Positions 47,208 through 56,197 of a stretch of 64,000 bases of DNA are shown here, in pieces. Source of the stretch: Chlorobium phaeovibrioides (GTDB lineage Bacteria > Bacteroidota > Chlorobiia > Chlorobiales > Chlorobiaceae). Location: contig NZ_RXYK01000001.1 of the NCBI RefSeq assembly GCF_003968655.1, forward strand, positions 124,001 through 188,000, given 5' to 3'. Positions within the stretch are counted from its first letter, which is position 1, and each line of letters opens with the position of its first letter. A program made the position numbers and the translations under genes. The notes under the pieces are model-generated. The model made no database searches. It was not told the origin of the DNA and saw nothing but the letters and a program-made list of their open reading frames with translations.

Positions 47208-47898
47208 CATTCTCCTGCGTCAGTATGCCCGGATGCGGTGCCACAGAGGCGGTCTTCCTGATACTGTCTGCCGCTATGTAAAAGGGATGGGCACCGGACC
47301 AGCCTCCCGGGCGTCCCTGCAGACAGCCCGTTTCGTGGTTTTTGACACTGAAACCACAGGATTTGACCTTCAGAATGACCGCGTGATTTCAATCGGCGCA
47401 GTTGCTCTTGAAGGATCGGCAATCACAATAGCTGATTCGTTTGAGGTGCTTGTCCGCCAGCCCGGTGTTGGTCAAAAAGAGTCTGTGAGTGTTCACGGCC
47501 TTCTGAAAAAAGACATTGCTTCAGGAGTGAGTGAACGGGATGGCGTAACTTCTTTTCTTGACTATATCGGCAACAGCATTCTTGTTGCCCAGCACGCGAG
47601 TTTTGATGTGGCTATGCTGAACAGGCTTCTCTGGGAGCTGTTCCGCATCCGTCTTTTCAATGGAGTGGTCGATACGGCAAGCCTGGCCAAACGGCTTGAA
47701 AAAGGGCCATATCACAATCTTGCCCACAAGGCGGGGGAGTATCGCCTTGATCATCTCTGCCAGCGCTATGGCATTCGTCTGCATGACCGCCACACCTCAG
47801 CGGGTGACGCATACCTGACCGCACAGCTGCTTCAAAGGTTGCTTGCCAAAGGGCGGACGGCGGGTATTACAACTGTTGGCAGCCTGCTGATGCAGTAG
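47188..47898 (+). CDS. DnaQ-type 3'-5' exonuclease
   Basis: This 236-residue protein has the DEDDh exonuclease motifs: VVFDTETTGFD (Exo I), VAQHASFDVAML (Exo II) and HTSAGDAYLTA (Exo III). Unlike DnaQ it has a 45-residue N-terminal extension with RGG and Cys residues. TTG 47188 has GAGG at 47177-47180; GTG 47200 is the alternative. It overlaps the DUF294 gene by 20 bases, a pairing seen in other bacteria, suggesting a joint role. Confidence 0.88.
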   Translation: MTISVTDILLRQYARMRCHRGGLPDTVCRYVKGMGTGPASRASLQTARFVVFDTETTGFDLQNDRVISIGAVALEGSAITIADSFEVLVRQPGVGQKESVSVHGLLKKDIASGVSERDGVTSFLDYIGNSILVAQHASFDVAMLNRLLWELFRIRLFNGVVDTASLAKRLEKGPYHNLAHKAGEYRLDHLCQRYGIRLHDRHTSAGDAYLTAQLLQRLLAKGRTAGITTVGSLLMQ

Positions 47899-47912
47899 TC
47901 TGGGATTGGAGT

Positions 47913-48701
47913 TCAGTGTTTTTTTGAGAACAGAATCATTCGCTGTGATTCGCCCTCAGTAAAGGGAGTGCCGCTGTAATCGCCGGTAAGACGATCAAGA
48001 ATAAACCCCTCATCTTCAAGCATTTCCCTGATCTCTCCGGGGCTATACAGGCGTACCGATTCGGCAAACCGTAGCGCATTGCCCGTTTCGGGAGTGATGG
48101 TGATCTGTTTTGTGATCCGGTTCTGTTCAAGCACTCTGTTTTCCGTGACATGCATGCCACCAATCGTGCGGCTTGAACGCTCAACCAGATGCTGTTTCAG
48201 GTAGCTTGGGTTGATAAGGTCAAGTACATACCATCCGTCAGGCTGCAGGGCCCTGAAAACCGCCGACACGACTTTCCTGTCCTCATCAATTGAGTCAAAA
48301 TAGCCGAAACTGGTAAAGAGCTGCACAACCATCCGGTAGCTTGCCGTTTCAGAAATATCCCGCATATCCTTCCCGGTGAACCGGAGTTCCAACGATTCCT
48401 GTGCCGCCTCCTTTCGTGCTTCCTCAAGGAGAAAGGGCGAGAGGTCGTTTGCGGTGACATTCCATCCCTGTCTGGCAAATTCAAGTGCGTGCCTGCCCGC
48501 GCCACAGGCAATATCAAGCAGGGCCGGGGGGGAGGAAAGTGTTGCTTCAAGGCCGGTCTCCTGAAGAATCATCCTGACGCAGGCAGTCGCCTCCTCACGG
48601 TTGCGATGGCTGTAGAGGGCAAGATAGAGGGGGTGGTTGAACCATTCTTTGAACCATTGCGTCTGATTCTCTTTGTCAGCAGAACTGGAAAGTGAGGGCA
48701 T
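47913..48701 (-). CDS. Class I SAM-dependent methyltransferase
   Basis: This 262-residue protein has motif I LLDIACGAGRHALEFARQGW and the later DISETASYRMVVQLFTSFGYF region. Substrate cannot be told. The C-terminal part (SPGEIREMLEDEGF) is typical of small-molecule methyltransferases. It is convergent with the exonuclease gene. Confidence 0.87.
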   Translation of the reverse strand: MPSLSSSADKENQTQWFKEWFNHPLYLALYSHRNREEATACVRMILQETGLEATLSSPPALLDIACGAGRHALEFARQGWNVTANDLSPFLLEEARKEAAQESLELRFTGKDMRDISETASYRMVVQLFTSFGYFDSIDEDRKVVSAVFRALQPDGWYVLDLINPSYLKQHLVERSSRTIGGMHVTENRVLEQNRITKQITITPETGNALRFAESVRLYSPGEIREMLEDEGFILDRLTGDYSGTPFTEGESQRMILFSKKH

Positions 48702-48742
48702 GTGTTGCGGGAATGAACTTCAGGAAGGGGGGAAAGATGGAC

Positions 48743-48766
48743 GCGGGGGGCTTTTGGGGCCCCCGC
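48743..48766. terminator. GC-rich hairpin, possible terminator
   Basis: GCGGGGG (48743-48749) pairs with CCCCCGC (48760-48766) around a ten-base loop, between the small basic protein gene and the methyltransferase gene, both on the minus strand. There is no T-run after it on the minus strand, so termination is uncertain. Confidence 0.4.
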
Positions 48767-48784
48767 ATGACAAACTGCCGGAGT

Positions 48785-48979
48785 TTATTTTACGCCGTCT
48801 GAAATGACCTTGTTGATGACGGTCTGGTCGTTTTCGCCACTGGGAATACGGACATTCTTTTCAATGAATTTCCAGCCGCTGGTTTTCTCTGATTTTACGG
48901 AGTATACCAGTTTTGCAACTTTGAAGTCGCCGGCGCCGCCCTTTTTATTTTTCTCGCCAAATGATTGTTTCTTTGCCAT
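48785..48979 (-). CDS. Small basic protein, DUF4295-like
   Basis: This 64-residue, Lys-rich protein starts MAKKQSFGEKNKKGG and has VYSVKSEKTSGWKFIEKNVRIP. The middle resembles short DUF4295 proteins of Bacteroidetes (VKSPKTG-x-FVEK pattern), which are thought to be ribosome-associated. A role on the ribosome is inferred from size and charge. No neighbour gives context. Confidence 0.6.
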   Translation of the reverse strand: MAKKQSFGEKNKKGGAGDFKVAKLVYSVKSEKTSGWKFIEKNVRIPSGENDQTVINKVISDGVK

Positions 48980-49120
48980 TGTCTGTCGGGTAGTTCAGGT
49001 TGTTGTTACGCTTCTCATGCCTTATGCAAAAAAGAATTGGAAAGTAATAAAAATTTCAACCTTCAGCAACAATCTATGACTTTGTGTAAAACAGTCTCAC
49101 GCTCTTCAGGCATCCTCTTT

Positions 49121-50440
49121 TCAGGTTTCCTGAAGCCTGCCTTTGTGATAGATTCCGATGGCTTTCCCTTTCAGTGTCTTTCCAATAAAGGGCGTATTGA
49201 TGGACTTTGAATGGAGTTTGTCTGCAGTTACCTTCCACTCGATGAGGGGGTCGATGAGGGTGAAGTTTGCCACCGAACCCTCTTTGAAGCTTATGGGCTG
49301 CAGGTTCATTATTTTTCTTGGATTGACCGACAGCAGTTCAATTGCCCGCTGCATTGATATGATGTTTCTCTCAACCAGCTGTGAAATGGTCAGACCGACT
49401 GATGTTTCAAGGCCGATGATGCCGAATGCAGCCTCCTGTGGCGGGCACTGTTTTTCATGAGAGGCATGGGGGGCGTGATCGGTTGCAATGGCATCAACAG
49501 TGCCGTCACGAAGCGCTTCCAGCAATGCTTCGCGGTTTCTCGCTGAGCTGAGAGGCGGCTTCATGATATAGCTTCCTTTTTCCTCGGCATTGAACATATC
49601 CTCGTCACAAAGGGTGAAATGATGGGGAGTCACTTCACAGGTAACCAGCAGCCCATCTTTTTTGGCCTGACGGATAAGATTCAGCGATGCTTCCGTGCTG
49701 ATGTGAGCCGCATGGTAGCGGGGCCTCTGCAATGGGTCGTGAAGTTTGTGCTCTTCAAGCCAGCGAAGCAGAAGAAGGTCACGGGCCAGCATCATGGCTT
49801 CAGAAATGTCGGGTATGCCTTTCAGGCCGAGCTGCGTGGAATACATTCCCTCGTTGACAACGCCACCTGCAGTGAGTGAACGGTCCTCACAATGCTGAAT
49901 GACCAGAAGATTGAAGTTTGATGCATACTCAAATGCCAGGCGCATGATCTGGCTGTTCTGGATTGCCGAGCCATCGTCTGATACGGCCGTAACCCCATAG
50001 GATGCATATTTCCCGAACGGTGCAAGCCCCTCGCCTCTGCTTTCAACAGTCATGGCTCCTATCACTTCAAGATCAACCGGAAGCCCGCCTGCATGGTGGC
50101 GAATGAAAGCAACACCAAGCGGACTGTCAATGACGGGCCGTGTATTGGGCATGAGTGCAACTCCGGTGAACCCGCCTGCCGCAGCTGCCGCAGCACCGCT
50201 TTCAAGCGTTTCCTTGTATTCCTGTCCCGGTTCGCGGAAGTGGCAGTGCATGTCAAAAAGACCCGGACTGAGGATTCTGCCTCCCATCTCAATAATCCGC
50301 TCGCCAGCTTCTGGCGTCAGAGGATTGCTGCCAATGCTGAGTTTCTCTATGATTCCCTCTTCTGAAACGCGAATGGAACCGATGGCATCAATTCCATCAA
50401 CGGGGTTGAGAAGACGGGCCTGCTGAAATAGTATGCTCAT
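49121..50440 (-). CDS. pyrC: Dihydroorotase
   Basis: This 439-residue amidohydrolase has the HxH metal motif in DMHCHFREPGQEYKET, then GFTGVALMPNTRP and ATDHAPHASHEKQ. It closes carbamoyl-aspartate to dihydroorotate in pyrimidine synthesis. Length and motifs fit the class I dihydroorotases. It ends the plus/minus pair with the FAH gene upstream (23-base gap), so the two may be co-transcribed. Confidence 0.95.
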   Translation of the reverse strand: MSILFQQARLLNPVDGIDAIGSIRVSEEGIIEKLSIGSNPLTPEAGERIIEMGGRILSPGLFDMHCHFREPGQEYKETLESGAAAAAAGGFTGVALMPNTRPVIDSPLGVAFIRHHAGGLPVDLEVIGAMTVESRGEGLAPFGKYASYGVTAVSDDGSAIQNSQIMRLAFEYASNFNLLVIQHCEDRSLTAGGVVNEGMYSTQLGLKGIPDISEAMMLARDLLLLRWLEEHKLHDPLQRPRYHAAHISTEASLNLIRQAKKDGLLVTCEVTPHHFTLCDEDMFNAEEKGSYIMKPPLSSARNREALLEALRDGTVDAIATDHAPHASHEKQCPPQEAAFGIIGLETSVGLTISQLVERNIISMQRAIELLSVNPRKIMNLQPISFKEGSVANFTLIDPLIEWKVTADKLHSKSINTPFIGKTLKGKAIGIYHKGRLQET

Positions 50441-50463
50441 GCCGTACCTGCTATTGTTGTGGG

Positions 50464-51189
50464 TTAATACTCTTGAACGGTTGCTTCCAGTCTGATTTCC
50501 TGTGCTGAACCTCTGCCGCTCCCGGAGAGGGAAAGCCTTGCTGAAAGTCGGTCGCCGATGCTGACTCTGCCGACACCGTCAGGTGTTCCGGTGAAAATCA
50601 AATCATCCCGACGCAGTCCATAAAGATACGATAAATAGTGGAGAAGCTCTTCGGGGCAGTGTATCATTTCCTTCATCCGTCCTTCCTGGACCGTTCTGCC
50701 GTTCAGTTCAAGTGATATTTCAGGGTTGGATCCAAGCATTTCAGGTGTACAGGGCACAAAGTCGGAGATAAGTGCGCTTTTTCTGAATCCTTTGCTTTTG
50801 AGCCATGGATGGCCTTTTTTACGGTCCTCAAACTGCACATCCCGAAGCGTCATGTCAAGACCAACGCCAATGCCCCGGATGAGAGAGGTGGCTTCCTCAA
50901 GGCTACATCCATCGGTCGGGCTTCCCACGAGCAGGACAAGCTCAACCTCATAGTGCATATCATCCGAGAGTGGTCTTCCTTCAAAAGAGGGCATGAGGAT
51001 TTCGCCGGAGGTTTCAAGTGCGGTTGAGGGTTTGAGAAAAATGATCGGTTCGGGCCGACTGCCGCTACTTTCCTGGCGTTCAATTCCTTCCATTCGTTCA
51101 ATTTCACGGGCATGTTTCGGGTAATTCTTCCCGACACAAAAAATGGATGCGGGGGCGATCTCTTTTCTGCTTATAAGCTCTTCGGGCAT
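50464..51189 (-). CDS. Fumarylacetoacetate hydrolase-family protein
   Basis: This 241-residue protein has FCVGKNYPKHAREI, DMHYEVELVLLVG and FTGTPDGVGRV, the FAH core with the metal-binding E-x-E. FAH-family members cleave or decarboxylate acyl pyruvates and oxaloacetate. ATG 51189 has GGAGG eight bases upstream; the open frame to 51270 is likely untranslated. Substrate unknown; gene order next to pyrC is not informative. Confidence 0.9.
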   Translation of the reverse strand: MPEELISRKEIAPASIFCVGKNYPKHAREIERMEGIERQESSGSRPEPIIFLKPSTALETSGEILMPSFEGRPLSDDMHYEVELVLLVGSPTDGCSLEEATSLIRGIGVGLDMTLRDVQFEDRKKGHPWLKSKGFRKSALISDFVPCTPEMLGSNPEISLELNGRTVQEGRMKEMIHCPEELLHYLSYLYGLRRDDLIFTGTPDGVGRVSIGDRLSARLSLSGSGRGSAQEIRLEATVQEY

Positions 51190-51362
51190 ACAATATCCTC
51201 CGGGAATGGGTTGAAGGGGCCAGTGAATTGTTTCAGGAGTGTTAATTGCCCTGTCATCTGCGGTGAGCAAGGGGCGCCTTTTCCTCTATTGTTTTACATT
51301 TAAAGTAATGTAGCTTGATTCCATAAAATGATTTGAAAACTTTTTCTTGTTTTGCGCTGCAG

Positions 51363-51965
51363 ATGCATGAGTCGGAAAAAGATACGCTGCGAGCCCGGTT
51401 CACGAGACTCCGGCTGGAAAATCCCGGCTCATCAAGAGCTGCTTTGAGCATTGAGGCAGCGCGTCATGCTGCCGCACTCCCTGAAATTGCCGGGGCACGG
51501 GGCGTGCATGTCTATCTTCCCATGAAGGCGAAGGGAGAGCTTGACACAACGCCATTGATTGAACTGCTTCTGGCCATGAAGAAGACTGTGATGGTTCCGG
51601 TTGTGAAGGGCAGCGACATGGTTTCAGCTATACTTGAGGCTTCTGTTGAATTGCAGCCTTCACCGCTTGGGAATCTTCAGCCCCGCCATCTTGTTCCGGC
51701 TGATGAATCCCGGCTTGATGCTGTTCTGCTGCCTCTTGTTGCCGTCGACAGATGCGGCAGGCGGCTTGGTTTTGGGAAAGGATATTATGACCGGTTTCTC
51801 TCAAGGCTTTCCAGAGAGGGATTTCGGCCCTGGCGAATCGGCTATGCATACAGCTTTCAGATGACCGACTGCATTCCCTCTGATCCCTGGGATCAGAACC
51901 TTGACATTCTTGTACACGAACGGGGGGTTGTCCGTTTTTTTTTGGAAACCGACCTTGACTCATGA
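51363..51965 (+). CDS. 5-formyltetrahydrofolate cyclo-ligase
   Basis: This 200-residue protein has the family motif LGFGKGYYDRFLSRL plus LPLVAVDRCGRRLG. It converts 5-formyl-THF with ATP to 5,10-methenyl-THF. ATG 51363 (MHESEKDTLRARF) is chosen; the TTG at 51333 is in frame. It precedes ppk by 21 bases. Confidence 0.92.
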   Translation: MHESEKDTLRARFTRLRLENPGSSRAALSIEAARHAAALPEIAGARGVHVYLPMKAKGELDTTPLIELLLAMKKTVMVPVVKGSDMVSAILEASVELQPSPLGNLQPRHLVPADESRLDAVLLPLVAVDRCGRRLGFGKGYYDRFLSRLSREGFRPWRIGYAYSFQMTDCIPSDPWDQNLDILVHERGVVRFFLETDLDS

Positions 51966-51986
51966 ATAATTCAACACCGAATCGAC

Positions 51987-54140
51987 ATGACCAACGACAT
52001 CACTGCCGGCAACGAAACAATCAATCCTGAAAAGGTGCGGGAGGATATGCAACAGCCCGATCTCCACAGCACCGAACTCTATGTGAACCGTGAAATCAGC
52101 TGGATACATTTCAACCAGCGGGTTCTTGAGGAGGCACTCAACAGGGAGGCACATCCACTTCTTGAACGGGTGAAGTTCATTTCGATTTTCAGCTCCAATC
52201 TGGATGAGTATTTCATGATAAGGGTGGCGGGAATCGAGGATCAGTACGAGGCAGGCATTCAGGATCGTACCATAGACGGCTATACCCCCTCCGAACAGCT
52301 GGAACATATCAGGAGCATGGTTGCTCCCCAGCTGATGCAGAGGAACGACTGTTTCTACAATGACCTGCTTCCGGAAATGGAGAAAGAAGGGATTTCATTT
52401 GTCCGCTTCACCCAGCTTCCCAAACAGCAGCAGGAGGCACTTCGCACATATTTCCGTCAGGAAATCTACCCTGTTCTGACCCCGCTTGCTTTTGATACAG
52501 GTCATCCGTTTCCTTTCATGTCAAGCCTGTCGCTCAATCTTGCCATTGAGCTTGAAGATTCAGAAACCGGTGCCAGCCGTTTTGCAAGAGTCAAGGTTCC
52601 CAGCATTCTTCCCCGCATGCTCTCGTTCAGCACAGTTGAAGGTCTGGGGACTGAAGACGGCGTGCTCCGCTTTATCTGGCTTGAGGACCTGATACAGAAC
52701 AACCTCGACATGCTTTTCCCTAAAATGCGCATTGTCAAGTCCCACCTGTTCCGCCTTGTTCGTGATGCGGATATTGAAATTGAGGAAGATGAAGCCGGTG
52801 ACCTTCTTGAAACGATTGAACAGGGAATCCGTTCGCGGCGCTACGGCAAGGTGGTCCGGCTTGACATCAGCCCCCAAATGCCCGGGCCCATCAAAAAGCT
52901 TCTCATGAAGAATCTTGAGGTCAGTGAGCGCAATGTCTATGCAATTGAGGGAATTCTGGGGCTTGGATGCCTCATTGAACTGCTTCGCATTGAGCGTCCG
53001 GATCTCAAGGATGAATCATTTGTGCCCGCAAATCCCATTGAGGACCATTACGGCCGCAACCTTTTCGGCGCAATCCGTGTTCGCGACCATCTTCTCTACC
53101 ATCCCTATGACTCGTTTCAGCCGGTCGTTGATTTCATCAACCAGGCCGCAGCCGACCCGGATGTTCTTTCCATCAAGCAGACGCTGTACCGTGTGGGGAG
53201 CAATTCACCGATTGTCAAGGCGCTGATGAGAGCAGCTGAAGCAGGCAAACAGGTGGCAGTGCTTGTTGAGCTGAAAGCCCGTTTTGATGAAGAGAACAAC
53301 ATTGTCTGGGCCCGCGCACTTGAAGATGTCGGCGCACATGTCATCTATGGACTGCCCGGCCTGAAAACCCATGCCAAGCTGACCCTGATAGTTCGCCGTG
53401 AGAACAGCAAGCTGAAACGGTATCTGCACCTGGGAACCGGCAACTACAACCCCTCAACCGGAAAAATCTATACCGATTACAGCCTGTTTACCGATGATGA
53501 AGAGATTTCAAGTGATGTTGCTGAACTCTTCAACGCCCTGACCGGTTATTCAAGAAACACTGAGTACCGTAAGCTGCTTGTCTCTCCACTCAACACCCGC
53601 AAGCGCATTATTGAGATGATTGAGCGGGAGGCTGCACTCCATAAAAAGGAGGGTGGTGGCAGAATCATCATGAAAATGAACGCCCTTGTCGACCCAAAGA
53701 CCATCCGTTCGCTCTACAGCGCTTCTCGTGACGGGGTTCAGATTGACTTGATCATCCGTGGCATATGCTGCCTGAAGCCCGGTATAAAAGGTGTAAGTGA
53801 TACTATCAGGGTAATAAGTGTGATAGGAAGATTTTTGGAACACAGCAGAGCTTATTATTTTAACAATGGCGGCAAAGCAGAACTCTTTCTTGGTAGCGCC
53901 GATATGATGCAGAGAAATCTGGATCACCGTGTTGAAACGATTTTCCCCGTTTTCGATGAAACGATCATTGACAGGGTGCTTGAAGATCTTGAGCTTCTGC
54001 TTGCCGACAATGTAAAAGCCTGGACGATGGATGCTTCGGGTATGTATTCACTCATGCAAAACGATCAACCGCCTTGTAACAGTCAGGTCCGTTTTCTTGA
54101 GAGAGCCGTTCAGAAGAAGATTTCTCATATTTTAAAGTAG
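51987..54140 (+). CDS. ppk: Polyphosphate kinase
   Basis: This 717-residue PPK1 has the phospho-His segment [19 protein letters not shown] and [15 protein letters not shown] with the second active-site His. It reversibly makes polyphosphate from ATP. N-terminal ([18 protein letters not shown]), head and two catalytic domains are present at normal length. It is 7 bases upstream of rpiB. The CHAD protein at 41275 would bind its product. Confidence 0.97.
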   Translation: MTNDITAGNETINPEKVREDMQQPDLHSTELYVNREISWIHFNQRVLEEALNREAHPLLERVKFISIFSSNLDEYFMIRVAGIEDQYEAGIQDRTIDGYTPSEQLEHIRSMVAPQLMQRNDCFYNDLLPEMEKEGISFVRFTQLPKQQQEALRTYFRQEIYPVLTPLAFDTGHPFPFMSSLSLNLAIELEDSETGASRFARVKVPSILPRMLSFSTVEGLGTEDGVLRFIWLEDLIQNNLDMLFPKMRIVKSHLFRLVRDADIEIEEDEAGDLLETIEQGIRSRRYGKVVRLDISPQMPGPIKKLLMKNLEVSERNVYAIEGILGLGCLIELLRIERPDLKDESFVPANPIEDHYGRNLFGAIRVRDHLLYHPYDSFQPVVDFINQAAADPDVLSIKQTLYRVGSNSPIVKALMRAAEAGKQVAVLVELKARFDEENNIVWARALEDVGAHVIYGLPGLKTHAKLTLIVRRENSKLKRYLHLGTGNYNPSTGKIYTDYSLFTDDEEISSDVAELFNALTGYSRNTEYRKLLVSPLNTRKRIIEMIEREAALHKKEGGGRIIMKMNALVDPKTIRSLYSASRDGVQIDLIIRGICCLKPGIKGVSDTIRVISVIGRFLEHSRAYYFNNGGKAELFLGSADMMQRNLDHRVETIFPVFDETIIDRVLEDLELLLADNVKAWTMDASGMYSLMQNDQPPCNSQVRFLERAVQKKISHILK

Positions 54141-54147
54141 CAGTACC

Positions 54148-54582
54148 ATGAAAATTGCCATTGGAAGTGACCACGCAGGTGTTGAGTTCAAGAAAGAGAT
54201 AGCTGCATGGCTTGCAGCCCATGGCCATGAATGCACCGATATGGGGCCATATACAGAAGAGTCTGTCGACTATCCTGACTATGCGCATAAAGTTGCACGG
54301 GCTGTTGCAGCCGGTGAGTACGAGCAGGGAATATTGCTCTGCGGTACCGGTTTGGGTGTTTCAATATCTGCCAACAAAGTTCCAGGCATTCGTGCTGCCC
54401 TTGCATGCAGACCTGAATTTGCAACCCTTGCCCGACAGCACAATAATGCCAATGTGCTGTGCATGTCGGCCCGTTTTACCGACAGTGCTGCCATAGTAAC
54501 CACGCTTGAACATTGGTTTGCCGCTGAGTTTGAGGGAGGGAGGCATCAGCGCAGGGTAGAAAAGATAGAACAATGGTCCTGA
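54148..54582 (+). CDS. rpiB: Ribose-5-phosphate isomerase B
   Basis: This 144-residue protein has KIAIGSDHAGVEFK, the catalytic Cys in LLCGTGLGVSISANK, and RQHNNANVLCMSAR. It interconverts ribose-5-P and ribulose-5-P, used in the Calvin-like and pentose routes. The start is 7 bases after ppk, and the end overlaps the next gene by ten bases, so the three are co-transcribed. Confidence 0.96.
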   Translation: MKIAIGSDHAGVEFKKEIAAWLAAHGHECTDMGPYTEESVDYPDYAHKVARAVAAGEYEQGILLCGTGLGVSISANKVPGIRAALACRPEFATLARQHNNANVLCMSARFTDSAAIVTTLEHWFAAEFEGGRHQRRVEKIEQWS

Positions 54583-55256
54583 ACGGCTCCATACAGAGCT
54601 GTCTTGATGAAGGGTATCCGGTTTTCGAAGACAGCAGGACAATTAAAGAGCTTCTTGCCTTTATGCATGCAGAGGAACTGTCCTGTGTTCCTGTATGCCA
54701 TAAAGGCAGATTTTCCGGCATTGTTCATATGGCCGAACTTGAAAAAGCGGCTGAAGGGTCTGCAAAAAAACTCAGTGAGCTGAGTTTCCCTGTGACTCCT
54801 TCAACAACTGCCGATGAACATGAGCTGGTACTCTTTTCACGGATGGGGTTGTTCCCTGAAATAATCATTCCTGTTATAGAGCGTGAAAGTGGCGACTATA
54901 TCGGCGTTGTTCATAAAGAACGGCTGTTTATGAGAGCGGTTGAGGTGTTTCATCTTTCGGGAGACGCAATGACGCTTGAGCTTGAGGTACCCGCATTCGG
55001 GCTCAATGTTTCAGAGGTGATTGCGGTTCTTGAGAAGAATGATGCGACGGTGCTGAGTTTCGGCTCCTACCATCCATCCCCGGAAGGGGAGAGCAGGGTG
55101 CTCTCTATGAGGCTTCAGGTTCATGATGCCTACCATCTTGTCAAAACCCTGGAGCAGTATGGATATATGATACGCTATGCGGCGCCACTGTCGGGAGGGG
55201 ATGATGAAGACCTTCGCCAAAAGGCTCTGGAGTTCATACGGGTGATGGATCTGTAG
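54573..55256 (+). CDS. CBS-pair plus ACT-like regulatory protein
   Basis: This 227-residue protein has two CBS motifs (about 10-60 and 75-125; ELSCVPVCHKGRFSGIVHM) and then an ACT-like segment (about 135-205), an AcuB-like layout. Such proteins sense adenine nucleotides or amino acids. ATG 54573 overlaps rpiB by ten bases, so it is coupled to it. Target unknown. Its stop is four bases from the convergent repressor gene. Confidence 0.82.
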   Translation: MVLNGSIQSCLDEGYPVFEDSRTIKELLAFMHAEELSCVPVCHKGRFSGIVHMAELEKAAEGSAKKLSELSFPVTPSTTADEHELVLFSRMGLFPEIIIPVIERESGDYIGVVHKERLFMRAVEVFHLSGDAMTLELEVPAFGLNVSEVIAVLEKNDATVLSFGSYHPSPEGESRVLSMRLQVHDAYHLVKTLEQYGYMIRYAAPLSGGDDEDLRQKALEFIRVMDL

Positions 55257-55260
55257 CCCT

Positions 55261-55986
55261 TCACCTGTACTGCCGGAGCGCCGCAAGAACAACGCCCATA
55301 ATGCGGAAATCACTTTCGGGTGTCACGGGAATCGGGCGGTATTTTCTGTTTTCAGGAGCCAGCGATACATGCCCTCCGTCGCTGATGCAGAGGGTTTTTA
55401 CCGTTACCTCAGAATTCAGGCTTGCAATGACCACCTGCCCGTCACGAGCCGTTTCGCGGGATTCGACCAGCAGCGTGTCTCCGGGCATTATTCCAATATC
55501 CATCATGCTGTCGCCCGAAACTTTCAGCGCATAGACATTTTTTCTGCCCCCTGTCCATGACCGGGGGAAATCCAGATAGGTCTCAACCTCTTCGGCCGCT
55601 ACAGCCGGCATACCGGCAGGAACAGCACTGCTGTAAAGCGGTACGCTGATCAGCGAAGGCTCTCTGTCATCGTTTTCATGTACATTGATGATCCGCCCAA
55701 TTCTTGATTCCAGCAGGGTCAACCGCTCTGATATTCCTTTGCTCTCTTCCCCTGTCTCTTTGTTTCTGAGCATTGAGCCATTTCCCGTCAGCAGCCATTC
55801 ATGGCTTACGGGAAAGCCTCTGCAGAGCTCTTCAAGTACCGAGGCGCTCGTTCCGCCTTTATTGTTCTCTATTTCCGAAACCCTGTTTCCCGATATTCCG
55901 ATTTTTTTTCCGAACTCCTCCTGACGAAGCCCGTAATGTCGGCGCACTCTTCTGATGCGCATACCGAGTGTTGAAACTGTATCCAT
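55261..55986 (-). CDS. HTH / S24 peptidase, LexA/UmuD-type self-cleaving repressor
   Basis: This 241-residue protein has an N-terminal XRE-type helix-turn-helix (about 8-60; RQEEFGKKIGISGNRVSEIE) and a C-terminal S24 peptidase domain. Ser160 (GDSM) and Lys197 (EVTVKT) are 37 apart, as in LexA and UmuD, and the cleavage site is Ala124-Gly125 in AVPAGMPA, 36 before the Ser as in UmuD. Thus RecA-induced autocleavage is likely. It differs from LexA, which has a winged helix at the N-terminus, and may be a prophage-type or alternative SOS repressor. Confidence 0.87.
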   Translation of the reverse strand: MDTVSTLGMRIRRVRRHYGLRQEEFGKKIGISGNRVSEIENNKGGTSASVLEELCRGFPVSHEWLLTGNGSMLRNKETGEESKGISERLTLLESRIGRIINVHENDDREPSLISVPLYSSAVPAGMPAVAAEEVETYLDFPRSWTGGRKNVYALKVSGDSMMDIGIMPGDTLLVESRETARDGQVVIASLNSEVTVKTLCISDGGHVSLAPENRKYRPIPVTPESDFRIMGVVLAALRQYR

Positions 55987-56009
55987 GCCTGTGAGGTTGA
56001 GTTATGCCG

Positions 56010-56022
56010 GAGTGTTATACTC
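56010..56022. promoter_or_regulatory. Candidate operator dyad in the repressor promoter region
   Basis: GAGT (56010-56013) and ACTC (56019-56022) form a short inverted repeat 24 bases upstream of the repressor start. Further out, ATCGTA (56024-56029) and TACGAT (56084-56089) face each other across an AT-rich stretch. The whole gap (55987-56197) is AT-rich and could hold divergent promoters with self-regulation. Confidence 0.3.
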
Positions 56023-56197
56023 TATCGTATTTTTACTAAAATATATTCCAAAAATAATTAAAATCCGATAAAATTCCATCTTTTACGATGCCCGCTCTCC
56101 TTCTGTTTTACTTTATGAGCGTTATTCGTACCTTATGAAATTGGTGTGCATGGGCGAGTGAGCCCTTTGCCCGCTGTAACTTTCAACCTTTTTTTCA

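Noticed and set aside
55261-55986. Prophage repressor with prophage remnants nearby
   Set aside because: No phage genes flank the repressor; the neighbours are rpiB and an amidohydrolase.
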